DNA from: an uncultured Butyrivibrio sp.
GTDB taxonomy: Bacteria; Bacillota; Clostridia; Lachnospirales; Lachnospiraceae
Direction of reading: 5' to 3'
Assembly: GCF_947169445.1 (NCBI RefSeq)
Contig: NZ_CAMVPU010000066.1
Coordinates: forward strand, 1-16,920
DNA length: 16,920 bases
Below are positions 8,132 to 14,683 of this stretch, piece by piece. The notes below the pieces were generated by a model. That model was not told the DNA's origin, searched no databases, and saw nothing but the letters and a program-made list of their open reading frames with translations. How positions within the stretch are numbered: position 1 is the first letter of the stretch; each line of letters opens with the position of its first letter. The translations under genes and the position numbers were made by a program.

Positions 8132-8719
8132 ATGAAAAAAGATTTATTTGGGTCAAAACAGATCGCATATACTGCGGTCCTTCTTGCAATTTGCATTGTG
8201 AGTCAGATTTTTAAGAATCTGAGTGTGTTTATCACAGGTCCTATTATCAATGCCTGCATAGTTATTGCAGTTCTTACATCGGGCCTTGTCTGGGGAATAA
8301 TCTTAAGTGTGATCACACCGGTTACAGCCTACTTTATTGCGGCGTCTCCTGTGATGATGGCTGTCCCGGGAATTATCCCGCTTATCATGGCAGGAAATGC
8401 AGTACTGGCTATTGCTACTAATTTTTTACTGAAAAAAGATATTAAAAATGGGAAAGGGCTTCGAGATATAAAGAGCTATGTTAAAGCTGTTATCTGCGCA
8501 GCCTGCAAAGGCCTTTTCATGGGACTTACCATTTCACTTTGGCTTCTCCCGACCTTCATTCCTGCAGAGAGCCCGTTGATGAAAAAACTTCCTGTTTTCC
8601 AGACTACATTTTCAGTAACACAGTTTGTTACAGCCTGCATTGGTTTTGTATATGCGTTTATTATCTGGGCGGTACTTAGCAAAAGACTTGGCCGGGATAA
8701 TCTCTATAAAGAAGCTTGA
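8132..8719 (+). CDS. ECF-type transporter S component (substrate-binding membrane protein), substrate unknown
   Basis: The 195-residue protein is very hydrophobic, with about six membrane segments (near 10-27, 36-50, 52-70, 78-98, 117-138 and 158-182) and short loops. This size and layout fit the S component of an energy-coupling factor transporter, which captures a vitamin or similar micronutrient and works with shared EcfA/A'/T proteins encoded elsewhere. Small alanine- and glycine-rich helix stretches (TSGLVWGI, AACKGLFMGL) resemble the helix-packing surfaces of S components. GGAGG lies 9 bases before the ATG. No ATPase or T component is in the window, so it would be a group II (orphan) S component. 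I cannot assign thiamine, folate, biotin or another substrate. A different small six-helix membrane protein remains possible. Confidence 0.72.
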   Translation: MKKDLFGSKQIAYTAVLLAICIVSQIFKNLSVFITGPIINACIVIAVLTSGLVWGIILSVITPVTAYFIAASPVMMAVPGIIPLIMAGNAVLAIATNFLLKKDIKNGKGLRDIKSYVKAVICAACKGLFMGLTISLWLLPTFIPAESPLMKKLPVFQTTFSVTQFVTACIGFVYAFIIWAVLSKRLGRDNLYKEA

Positions 8720-8726
8720 TGTTTTT

Positions 8727-8766
8727 CTCGTGTGCTTCCAAAGTGTTGGAGGTACACGAGTTTTTT
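8727..8766 (+). terminator. Strong Rho-independent terminator after the ECF S-component gene
   Basis: Positions 8727-8741 pair with 8746-8760, a 15-bp stem with two G-U pairs and a 4-base loop, followed by TTTTTT at 8761-8766. It starts 8 bases after the stop codon. Confidence 0.93.
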
Positions 8767-8784
8767 ATATCATGCGTGAGAATG

Positions 8785-8815
8785 TTGCAAGCGAAATACT
8801 TTTTTACGATATAAT
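8785..8815 (+). promoter_or_regulatory. Candidate promoter for the GltD-like oxidoreductase gene
   Basis: TATAAT at 8810-8815 is a perfect -10. TTGCAA at 8785-8790 matches the -35 consensus at four of six positions, at a 19-base spacing that is slightly long. Transcription from here would start near 8822 and leave a leader of about 148 bases before the start codon, much longer than at neighbouring genes. Confidence 0.6.
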
Positions 8816-8889
8816 TTCTTTTTTTGCATTATTACAATTTTAGCAAGAAATTTAACATGATTTTAGGTTTTTCTATTGCCCAAATCTCT

Positions 8890-8971
8890 ATAGAATAATC
8901 CAAAAGGGAAGGATATAGTCGCCATTGCCAAGGCAAGACTGTGGCGCATAACAAGGGGAGGATTATTCTAT
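8890..8971 (+). promoter_or_regulatory. Long-range inverted repeat in the leader, predicted to mask the start codon
   Basis: ATAGAATAATCC (8890-8901) is perfectly complementary to GGATTATTCTAT (8960-8971). The right arm holds the last bases of the ribosome binding site (AAGGGGAGG, 8953-8961) and the first two bases of the ATG at 8970. Inside the 58-base interval, CGCCAT (8920-8925) can pair with GTGGCG (8941-8946), and TTGC (8925-8928) with GCAA (8933-8936); AGTC (8917-8920) with GACT (8937-8940) is a competing pairing. In RNA this would be a closed structure blocking translation, as in riboswitches or thermosensors. I could not match it to a known riboswitch class. The repeat is seen; its function is inferred. 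Confidence 0.5.
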
Positions 8972-10163
8972 GTCTGTTCATGTAATTGATGAAGCAAATC
9001 GTTGTCTGCAGTGTCCAAATCCCAGGTGTAGGGAAAATGGATGTCCGATTCACACCAATATTCCGGAGATGATAAGACTTTTTAAAGAGAATAAGATGAT
9101 GGAAGCGGCTCAAATGCTCTTTGAGAACAACCCTCTTTCCATGATCTGCTCTTTGGTCTGCAATCATGAGAATCAGTGCGAGGGAAACTGCGTTCGTGGG
9201 ATAAAAGGCGATCCCGTCCATATTTCTTCAATTGAAAACTACATATCGGATTCATGCTTTGAAAGGCTTGAACTTAAGAAAGCACCTTCAAATGGAATGA
9301 AGGCCGCTGTCATTGGCGCGGGCCCTGCAGGAATCACAATAGCAATCATTTTGGCGCTTAAGGGCTACTCTATAACTGTTTTTGAAACCCATGACAAAAT
9401 TGGAGGTATTTTAAGATATGGCATTCCGGAGTTCAGACTTCCTAAGTCAATTCTCGACAGATACTATGTGAAGATGAGAGAACTGGGAATCAGGTTCAGA
9501 CCTAACTTTTCTATAGGCGGTTCCACCAATATTCAGGATCTTTTGAATGATGGATATAAGAGTGTATTCATTGGAACCGGAGCCTGGAAACCAAGAAAGC
9601 TTGGAATTCCCGGTGAGACCTTTGGAAATGTCTTTTATGCTATCAATTATCTGAATAACCCGGATGTTTACGAGCTTGGAGATAAGGTGGCTATAATCGG
9701 CGCAGGTAATGCAGCAATGGATGTTGCCAGAACCGCTATCCGTCATGGTTCCAGAGAAGTAACTGTTTATGTTCGCGGTGAAGAGGTTTCTGCTTCAAAG
9801 AGCGAATTCGAATACGCCCAGGTAGATGGAGTTAAGTTTGAATACAACATGTCTATAGTCAGGATTGAGGATGATGGTCCGGTTTTCAAAATTGGAGATG
9901 AAGAAAAGCTGATTCCAGCAGACAGTATCATGATAGCTATTTCGCAGGTTCCACAGGATAGGATTATCAGCAAGGAAAAAGATTTAAAGCTCAACGAAAA
10001 AGGAAATCTTGCCACCAACGAAATGGGGCAGACTTCGATTCCGGGTGTTTTCGCTTCAGGAGATGTAGTAACCGGCGCCAAAACCGTCGTAGCTGCCGTT
10101 GCTGTTTCTAAAAGAATTGCGGAAGATATGGATGCTTTTATGCGCTCGGGAGAAAGTGATTAA
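8970..10163 (+). CDS. GltD-like FAD- and NAD(P)-dependent oxidoreductase with two [4Fe-4S] sites
   Basis: This 397-residue protein belongs to the family of glutamate synthase small chains, which pass electrons between NAD(P)H, FAD and iron-sulfur clusters. The N-terminus has two cysteine groups: Cys12, 15, 20, 25 and Cys60, 64, 70, 74. The FAD-binding loop is IGAGPAG at 115-121, followed by GGILRYGIPEFRLPK at 145-159. The second nucleotide site is IGAGNAAMD at 243-251, and the C-terminal FAD motif is GVFASGDVVTGAKTV at 359-373. The paired arginines that usually follow the second Rossmann fold in NADPH enzymes (YRR) read YVRG here, so NADH is possible. No glutamate synthase large chain lies nearby, and it is shorter than GltD (about 450-490), nearer PreT of dihydropyrimidine dehydrogenase. 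Its true electron partner is unknown. AAGGGGAGG sits 8 bases before the ATG. Confidence 0.87.
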   Translation: MSVHVIDEANRCLQCPNPRCRENGCPIHTNIPEMIRLFKENKMMEAAQMLFENNPLSMICSLVCNHENQCEGNCVRGIKGDPVHISSIENYISDSCFERLELKKAPSNGMKAAVIGAGPAGITIAIILALKGYSITVFETHDKIGGILRYGIPEFRLPKSILDRYYVKMRELGIRFRPNFSIGGSTNIQDLLNDGYKSVFIGTGAWKPRKLGIPGETFGNVFYAINYLNNPDVYELGDKVAIIGAGNAAMDVARTAIRHGSREVTVYVRGEEVSASKSEFEYAQVDGVKFEYNMSIVRIEDDGPVFKIGDEEKLIPADSIMIAISQVPQDRIISKEKDLKLNEKGNLATNEMGQTSIPGVFASGDVVTGAKTVVAAVAVSKRIAEDMDAFMRSGESD

Positions 10164-10172
10164 TTCTTTATG

Positions 10173-10202
10173 CAGACAAGCGACTAATAAATAGGGTATA
10201 AT
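10173..10202 (+). promoter_or_regulatory. Promoter upstream of truA
   Basis: A perfect TATAAT at 10197-10202 follows CAGACA at 10173-10178 (four of six -35 matches) with an 18-base spacing. Transcription would begin near 10209, close to the AAGGAGG at 10211, which would then lie at the very 5' end of the mRNA. Confidence 0.6.
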
Positions 10203-10219
10203 ATTCTTTTAAGGAGGAT

Positions 10220-10261
10220 TTGTGTAAGAAATAAAGAGGGGACGGTGTGAAAGAAATCTAA
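10220..10261 (+). other. Two tiny leader reading frames before truA
   Basis: A strong site AAGGAGG (10211-10217) does not serve truA; it leads to TTG at 10220, which reads four codons and stops at 10234 (TTG TGT AAG AAA TAA). A second site, GAGGGGA (10236-10242), leads to GTG at 10247, which reads four codons and stops at 10261 (GTG AAA GAA ATC TAA). That stop directly abuts the truA ATG at 10262. The first frame's spacing is very short, so its use is doubtful; the second could couple translation into truA. The frames are seen; use is inferred. Confidence 0.3.
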
Positions 10262-11014
10262 ATGAAACAGAATTATAAATTTTTAATCAGCTATGATGGC
10301 ACCAGGTTTCACGGCTGGGAGAAACAGCCGGGAAACGACATGACAATTCAGGGCAAGCTCGAGAACGTGCTTAGCAGAATGGTGGGCGAGAATAATGGTG
10401 AAACAGTAAACGTTATTGGTGCCGGAAGGACAGATGCCGGGGTTCATGCAAGGGCCATGACAGCCAATGCTGTACTTGAAACAGAGAAATCTGAGCTTGA
10501 GATAATGGAGTACATGAATTCGTATCTACCGGAGGACATCAGCGTTAATGATGTTAAGGTTTGCTCAGACAGGTTCCATGCCAGATACAATGCTATTGGC
10601 AAAACCTACAGATATACCTGTTGGTGCGGTGAGTCCAAGCCTGTTTTTGACAGAAAATATGTCACTGTTTTGGACCGTACACCGGATATTGCCAAGATGG
10701 AGAAGGCGGCAGAATATTTGGTGGGAATCCATGATTTTAAAAGCTTTTGCGGTAACACTCATATGAAGAAATCTACAGTCAGAAATGTGGATACTATTAA
10801 TATTGAGCGAAGCGGTAACTACATCAGGTTTTATTTTCATGGCAATGGATTTTTGCAGAATATGGTCAGAATCCTTACGGGAACGCTTCTTGAAGTGGGG
10901 TACGGAAGAATGCAGCCCGAGGATATCAAAAATGTTCTTGAAGCCTGTGATAGAAATATGGCAGGTCCGACAGCAAGGCCGGAGGGGCTTTGCATGATGA
11001 AGGTTGATTATTGA
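10262..11014 (+). CDS. truA: tRNA pseudouridine(38-40) synthase TruA
   Basis: TruA turns uridines 38, 39 and 40 of the tRNA anticodon arm into pseudouridine, without a cofactor. The 250-residue length is standard. Family landmarks are ISYDGTRFHGWEKQP (9-23), the catalytic loop GAGRTDAGVHARAM (53-66) with nucleophile Asp58, the RFHARYNAIGKTYRY stretch, HDFKSFCG, and the C-terminal FYFHGNGFLQNMVRILTGTL motif. The ATG has no good ribosome binding site of its own: GGGGA is about 19 bases upstream, and the nearer bases are AAAGAAATCTAA. Expression may depend on coupling to the short leader frame that ends right before it. In many Firmicutes truA follows ECF transporter genes (ecfA-ecfA'-ecfT-truA); here the neighbours are an oxidoreductase and a secreted glycosidase-like protein instead. 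Forty bases separate it from the next gene, with no terminator. Confidence 0.96.
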   Translation: MKQNYKFLISYDGTRFHGWEKQPGNDMTIQGKLENVLSRMVGENNGETVNVIGAGRTDAGVHARAMTANAVLETEKSELEIMEYMNSYLPEDISVNDVKVCSDRFHARYNAIGKTYRYTCWCGESKPVFDRKYVTVLDRTPDIAKMEKAAEYLVGIHDFKSFCGNTHMKKSTVRNVDTINIERSGNYIRFYFHGNGFLQNMVRILTGTLLEVGYGRMQPEDIKNVLEACDRNMAGPTARPEGLCMMKVDY

Positions 11015-11054
11015 TTTTTAATGGGGATAGCAAAAAACTAATATTGGGGGAAAT

Positions 11055-12674
11055 ATGAATAAAAGAGCCATAAAAAGTCTTTTTGTGGGGGCACTGACTT
11101 TCTTTTTGGTGACTCTTGTTTTTCTTTTTGATTCTATTGATCTTAAGGCTGCAGGTTGCGGAGTGGTTTCAATCACTTCGGTAACCATAAACGGCGGCAA
11201 TGTGAACATTGCTGTTGCAGCATCTGATTTGCCGGATAGTGATGACGGCGTTTTTTACCTGTTTGCAGAAAAAGTATATCAGAATGAACCAACGGGTTCT
11301 GCACTGGCGGCGCTTCCGATGGCTGCAAATGTGGCTTTTCAGGTTCCTCTTGGGTTTAATACTGCTCAGAACAGATTGTATGACAAGTTCCAGGTGGCAG
11401 TTCTTCAGGGCGGAAGGCTTGTTCCGGTTTCAAATGCCAGATATATCACCAATCCTGAAGCTATTGCATCAGCTGCGCCTAAGGCTAAAAATGGCGGAAA
11501 AAAGGGTATTATACTGGATTCAGCAAAAATCGGAAATGGCAATAACGAGGTGGTAGATCTTGGCGTACAACAGGCAGCCTATAACATCAATCTTGAGGAT
11601 GTAGTTGGTGGAGACGGTGCCATTAAGTTCGATTATAACGGCAAGAGCTATGGTTTTGATTCTGTGCATATGAGCCAGTATGATCACTGCGTCAGAACCA
11701 CTTCTTCACAGGGAATAGGACTTACGATGGTTCTTCTTAATCCATATTCCAAGGGAGAAGAATTCATGATTTCGCCAACATCAAGAGGCGGAATCGGAAA
11801 ATGCAGCTATTATATGATGAATACCTCTGAAGAAAAGGGGCTTGAGTATCTGGAGGCAGTGGTTTCTTTTTTGGCAGAAAGATATAACGGACAAAATGGT
11901 TATGGCCAGATTGAAAACTGGGTTATAGGCAACGAAATTAATGCCAAGAATGCATGGAACTATTCTTCTGTTGCGGATGAACTCTCATATGCCCAGCTTT
12001 ATGCGGATTCCTTAAGAGTTTGCTATAACGCCATAAAGAGTAAGAATGCTACAGCAACGGTCTGCATAAGCCTTGATCAGAACTGGACCAAGGTTCACAA
12101 CACCGGCTATTATTCTGCAAGAAGCATGATAGAAGCTATAAATGCAGTTGTGATAAATCAGGGAAATTTTGACTGGGCAGTTGCTGAACATCCCTACAAT
12201 TATCCTATGATCTGGACCAGCTTTTGGACACCCAAGGATGCTGAATGCGCCTCAATGATCCAGCATAGTATAGATACACCATATCTTTCGATGGAAAATA
12301 TAGAGCAGCTTACGGACTATCTGATGCTTCCCGCCATGAGGAATACGAAGGGGGCTGTTAGACCGGTTCTTTTGACAGAGATTGGTTATTCATCTACTCA
12401 GGGGGATGAGGCCCAGGCATCAGCTATTGTCTATGCTTATCAGAGGGTTATGAACAACAAATATATCAAGATGATAATCTTCAACAGACAGACTGATTTT
12501 CCGTTAGAGGTAAGCGACGGCCTTTCTGTGGGACTGACAGCAATGGATGGCAGACGGAAACTGGCTTACGAGTACTTTAAAAATATGAATGGCGCAAGCT
12601 CAGGGACTTATGTTCAAAGGGCTGCTTCGTACATGGGAATAGCCGACTGGAACGGGGCGATGAATGCCCGCTAG
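11055..12674 (+). CDS. Secreted DUF5722-type protein, putative clan GH-A glycosidase
   Basis: The 539-residue product starts with a signal peptide (MNKR, hydrophobic core to about residue 25, likely cleavage near KAA at 31-33). Residues ~38-130 look like an immunoglobulin-like beta domain. A linker follows, then from IILDSAKIG (~152) a region that I recognise as DUF5722. It has the hallmarks of a TIM-barrel glycosidase of clan GH-A: WVIGNEIN with Glu294 as likely acid/base, AEHPYNYP (377-384), and LLTEIGYSS with Glu442 as likely nucleophile, 148 residues later. C-terminal IIFNRQTD and AYEYFKNM also fit. The substrate is unknown; an extracellular polysaccharide or the cell's own envelope glycan are both possible. 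GGGGG lies 4-5 bases before the ATG. It follows truA by 40 bases, so it may be read from the same transcript. The DUF name is from memory; the catalytic assignments are inference. Confidence 0.78.
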   Translation: MNKRAIKSLFVGALTFFLVTLVFLFDSIDLKAAGCGVVSITSVTINGGNVNIAVAASDLPDSDDGVFYLFAEKVYQNEPTGSALAALPMAANVAFQVPLGFNTAQNRLYDKFQVAVLQGGRLVPVSNARYITNPEAIASAAPKAKNGGKKGIILDSAKIGNGNNEVVDLGVQQAAYNINLEDVVGGDGAIKFDYNGKSYGFDSVHMSQYDHCVRTTSSQGIGLTMVLLNPYSKGEEFMISPTSRGGIGKCSYYMMNTSEEKGLEYLEAVVSFLAERYNGQNGYGQIENWVIGNEINAKNAWNYSSVADELSYAQLYADSLRVCYNAIKSKNATATVCISLDQNWTKVHNTGYYSARSMIEAINAVVINQGNFDWAVAEHPYNYPMIWTSFWTPKDAECASMIQHSIDTPYLSMENIEQLTDYLMLPAMRNTKGAVRPVLLTEIGYSSTQGDEAQASAIVYAYQRVMNNKYIKMIIFNRQTDFPLEVSDGLSVGLTAMDGRRKLAYEYFKNMNGASSGTYVQRAASYMGIADWNGAMNAR

Positions 12675-12805
12675 CCCAGTACTGGCGCGGACTTAATAAT
12701 ATTTTTATAAAGCTAAAAAAAGGATTAAATAACTGCTGATACTCTCGATTAATTAGCCTCGGTAAAGCATAATTAATATATCAAATTTCTCGGGAGGTTC
12801 TGGTT

Positions 12806-13492
12806 ATGAAAAAACGGATTTTTTCTACAATTATCGCAGTTGGGGCATCTTTAATTCTTTTCCTTGGCGAAAATGCATGCGGTTTTGGTACGATTACCGC
12901 TCATGCGTCAGAATTTTCTTCCGACAGCATCACAATCGACAATGTTTATACAATTCCTGACGGATATGACTGGTGCACATATTATGTTGTTGTTGCGACC
13001 AATAATACCGGAAAAGATATAGCAATCGGTGCTGATTTTGTGGCAGTTGACGGCGATTCACAGGTTCTTTCTCAGGTGCATGATTATTCTGAGGCAGTTA
13101 AAAAAGGTCAGCAGTTCATTCTTTATGGTCAGTTCAAGAATGAGGATATTGATTCTGCCAAGAATTTCGATTATAACCTGAAGGTGGCTGAGACAGATAA
13201 CTGCACTTATTCATCAGTTAATCTGGACGCTGCAAAGGAAGTTGAAGGCGATGGTCTGCAGGTTCAGGCAACCAATTATTCAGAGCATGATATTCAGGGC
13301 GTGGGTGTAAGAACTGTATTTCTGAAGGACGGTGAGCCGGTAGCTTTTGATACAGTCAATATCGCAGATGTGGGCTATGTTTTCCACGGCGGTAGCACCA
13401 ATTCACAGGTTGTTGGAATTAACGCAGGACAGTATGATGACTATATCATGACCTACACTTCAGCAGGAAATACATCATCAGCTGACTTTTGA
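12806..13492 (+). CDS. Secreted protein with two related beta-type repeats, function unknown
   Basis: The 228-residue product has a clear signal peptide with predicted cleavage after AHA (residue 34). The mature part seems to hold two related units, about 60-110 and 151-200. Each begins with ATN, then four or five residues and DI, then a G, a hydrophobic strand, and xDGxxV. This suggests tandem beta-sandwich domains like the FxLYD/DUF-type modules that Firmicutes secrete, though I cannot name the family with certainty. No enzyme motif, anchor or sorting signal is visible. GGGAGG (12792-12797) lies 8 bases before the ATG. A 131-base AT-rich gap precedes it and a terminator follows, so it may be a single-gene unit; the promoter is unclear, with only a weak CATAAT near 12768. 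Its HA|SE signal-peptide end matches that of the secreted protein at 3283. Confidence 0.78.
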   Translation: MKKRIFSTIIAVGASLILFLGENACGFGTITAHASEFSSDSITIDNVYTIPDGYDWCTYYVVVATNNTGKDIAIGADFVAVDGDSQVLSQVHDYSEAVKKGQQFILYGQFKNEDIDSAKNFDYNLKVAETDNCTYSSVNLDAAKEVEGDGLQVQATNYSEHDIQGVGVRTVFLKDGEPVAFDTVNIADVGYVFHGGSTNSQVVGINAGQYDDYIMTYTSAGNTSSADF

Positions 13493-13524
13493 GAGAAATA
13501 TAGTTAAATTTAATTAAGTGTTTT

Positions 13525-13560
13525 AGAGCGTGGGAAAAGAACTCCTGCGCTCTTTTATTT
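13525..13560 (+). terminator. Rho-independent terminator after the two-repeat secreted protein gene
   Basis: Positions 13525-13535 pair with 13543-13553 (11 pairs, two of them G-U) around a 7-base loop, followed by TTTTATTTT. It lies about 32 bases after the stop codon. Confidence 0.88.
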
Positions 13561-13573
13561 TACTGCCAAACTA

Positions 13574-13582
13574 TGGTATACT
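13574..13582 (+). promoter_or_regulatory. Extended -10 promoter for the deacetylase-bactofilin-pyrH-frr group
   Basis: TGG directly followed by TATACT (13577-13582) gives an extended -10. The -35 is poor (TTTTAT at 13553-13558, 18-base spacing) and overlaps the T-run of the preceding terminator. Transcription would begin near 13590, leaving a leader of about 50 bases before the deacetylase ATG. Confidence 0.55.
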
Positions 13583-13638
13583 AGTGTTGCTGTTTTCAGC
13601 TATTTGTTTTATATTTTTTATTGAAAGAGATTTTTTAA

Positions 13639-14655
13639 ATGAAGCCTGACAAGGACAAGAAAAAGCCTAAGAAAGAATACAGCAGACGTATTAAGAATCT
13701 GAGAAGGCTCATTGTAACTACAGTTTTCGCATCCTGTTTGATTCCAACGTGTATTTGCGTTATTCTCGCTGTCAGATATGACAGATTAAAAGAGGGGTAT
13801 GATAAGGCCACTGCAGATCTTGAGTGGTATAGAAATAGATATGGAACTGAGATGGAAATACTGACCGGTGGAGAGAAGACTACTCCCGACAGTACTTTGG
13901 CAGAAGCAGAGGTGGTTGTAGCGCCGGTGGAAGAGGATTTGAGTGAGGCGAAGACACCATCAGATACGGAAGCGGATGTTGATTATGCCAGCATAGAAGT
14001 GAGTGGGGCTCAGAATCCTGAGGATATAGAAGGAACACGGTATGTGTACCTTACCTTTGATGATGGTCCGAGCTCATCTACAAATGAGATACTGGATATT
14101 TTGGCAGAGTATGATGTGAAGGCTACTTTTTTTGTGTGTGGTAAGCCTGATGCCAGATATACAGAGCTGTACAAGAGAATTGCTGATGAAGGCCACACTC
14201 TTGGAATGCATTCCTACAGTCACAAATATAATGTAATATACGAGTCGGTGGATTCTTTTAAATCGGATCTGGATAAGCTACGGATTTTTTTGTATGAGAC
14301 TACAGGACAGTGGTCCAAATACTATAGATTTCCCGGTGGCAGCTCTAACACTGTGAGTACGGTGGATATGAAGGAACTTGCAGAATATCTGGATGAAGCA
14401 GATATTACATTCTTTGATTGGAATGTTTCTGCAGGAGATGACAGGAGCGGAGCCAATAAGAGTACTATATACAACAATATTGTTACTAACATACCCAAGT
14501 TCAAGCATTGCATTGTTCTGATGCATGATGCAGCTGACAAGAAGGATACTGTTGCAGCACTTCCCAGTATCATAGAAGCTATTCAGGGAATGGATGACAC
14601 AGTGATAGTTCCGATAACTGACGATACGTTACCGGTTCAACATATCAAATATTAA
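13639..14655 (+). CDS. Membrane-anchored polysaccharide deacetylase (NodB domain, CE4)
   Basis: This 338-residue protein should remove N-acetyl groups from cell-envelope glycan (peptidoglycan or another N-acetylated polymer) outside the cell. A lysine- and arginine-rich cytosolic start (1-23) is followed by one membrane segment (about 24-46), a short helix, and an acidic flexible stretch (about 80-130). The NodB domain starts near 134. All five CE4 motifs are present: TFDDGP with catalytic Asp141 and metal ligand Asp142; HSYSH with metal ligands His191 and His195; RFPGG from Arg230; DWN at 260-262; and LMH with His296. The enzyme therefore looks active and metal-dependent. The only binding site is GAAAGAGA before the ATG, which is modest. 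The bactofilin gene starts 28 bases after its stop without a terminator, pointing to one operon. Confidence 0.92.
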   Translation: MKPDKDKKKPKKEYSRRIKNLRRLIVTTVFASCLIPTCICVILAVRYDRLKEGYDKATADLEWYRNRYGTEMEILTGGEKTTPDSTLAEAEVVVAPVEEDLSEAKTPSDTEADVDYASIEVSGAQNPEDIEGTRYVYLTFDDGPSSSTNEILDILAEYDVKATFFVCGKPDARYTELYKRIADEGHTLGMHSYSHKYNVIYESVDSFKSDLDKLRIFLYETTGQWSKYYRFPGGSSNTVSTVDMKELAEYLDEADITFFDWNVSAGDDRSGANKSTIYNNIVTNIPKFKHCIVLMHDAADKKDTVAALPSIIEAIQGMDDTVIVPITDDTLPVQHIKY

Positions 14656-14670
14656 GATTTTTACGTGAAT

Positions 14671-14677
14671 GGAGGAG
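14671..14677 (+). promoter_or_regulatory. Ribosome binding site that sets the bactofilin start
   Basis: GGAGGAG ends 6 bases before ATG 14684. An upstream in-frame ATG at 14669 overlaps this site and has none of its own, so the later ATG is the start. Confidence 0.85.
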
Positions 14678-14683
14678 ATCAAG

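Noticed and set aside
11145..11162. KAAGC in the DUF5722 protein as a possible lipobox.
   Set aside because: The position before it lacks the usual Leu at -3 and the hydrophobic core ends several residues earlier, so a normal signal peptide is more likely.
12676..12685. Perfect palindrome CCAGTACTGG just after the DUF5722 gene.
   Set aside because: Only 10 bp with no loop and no T-run; it cannot act as a terminator, and one short palindrome is expected by chance.
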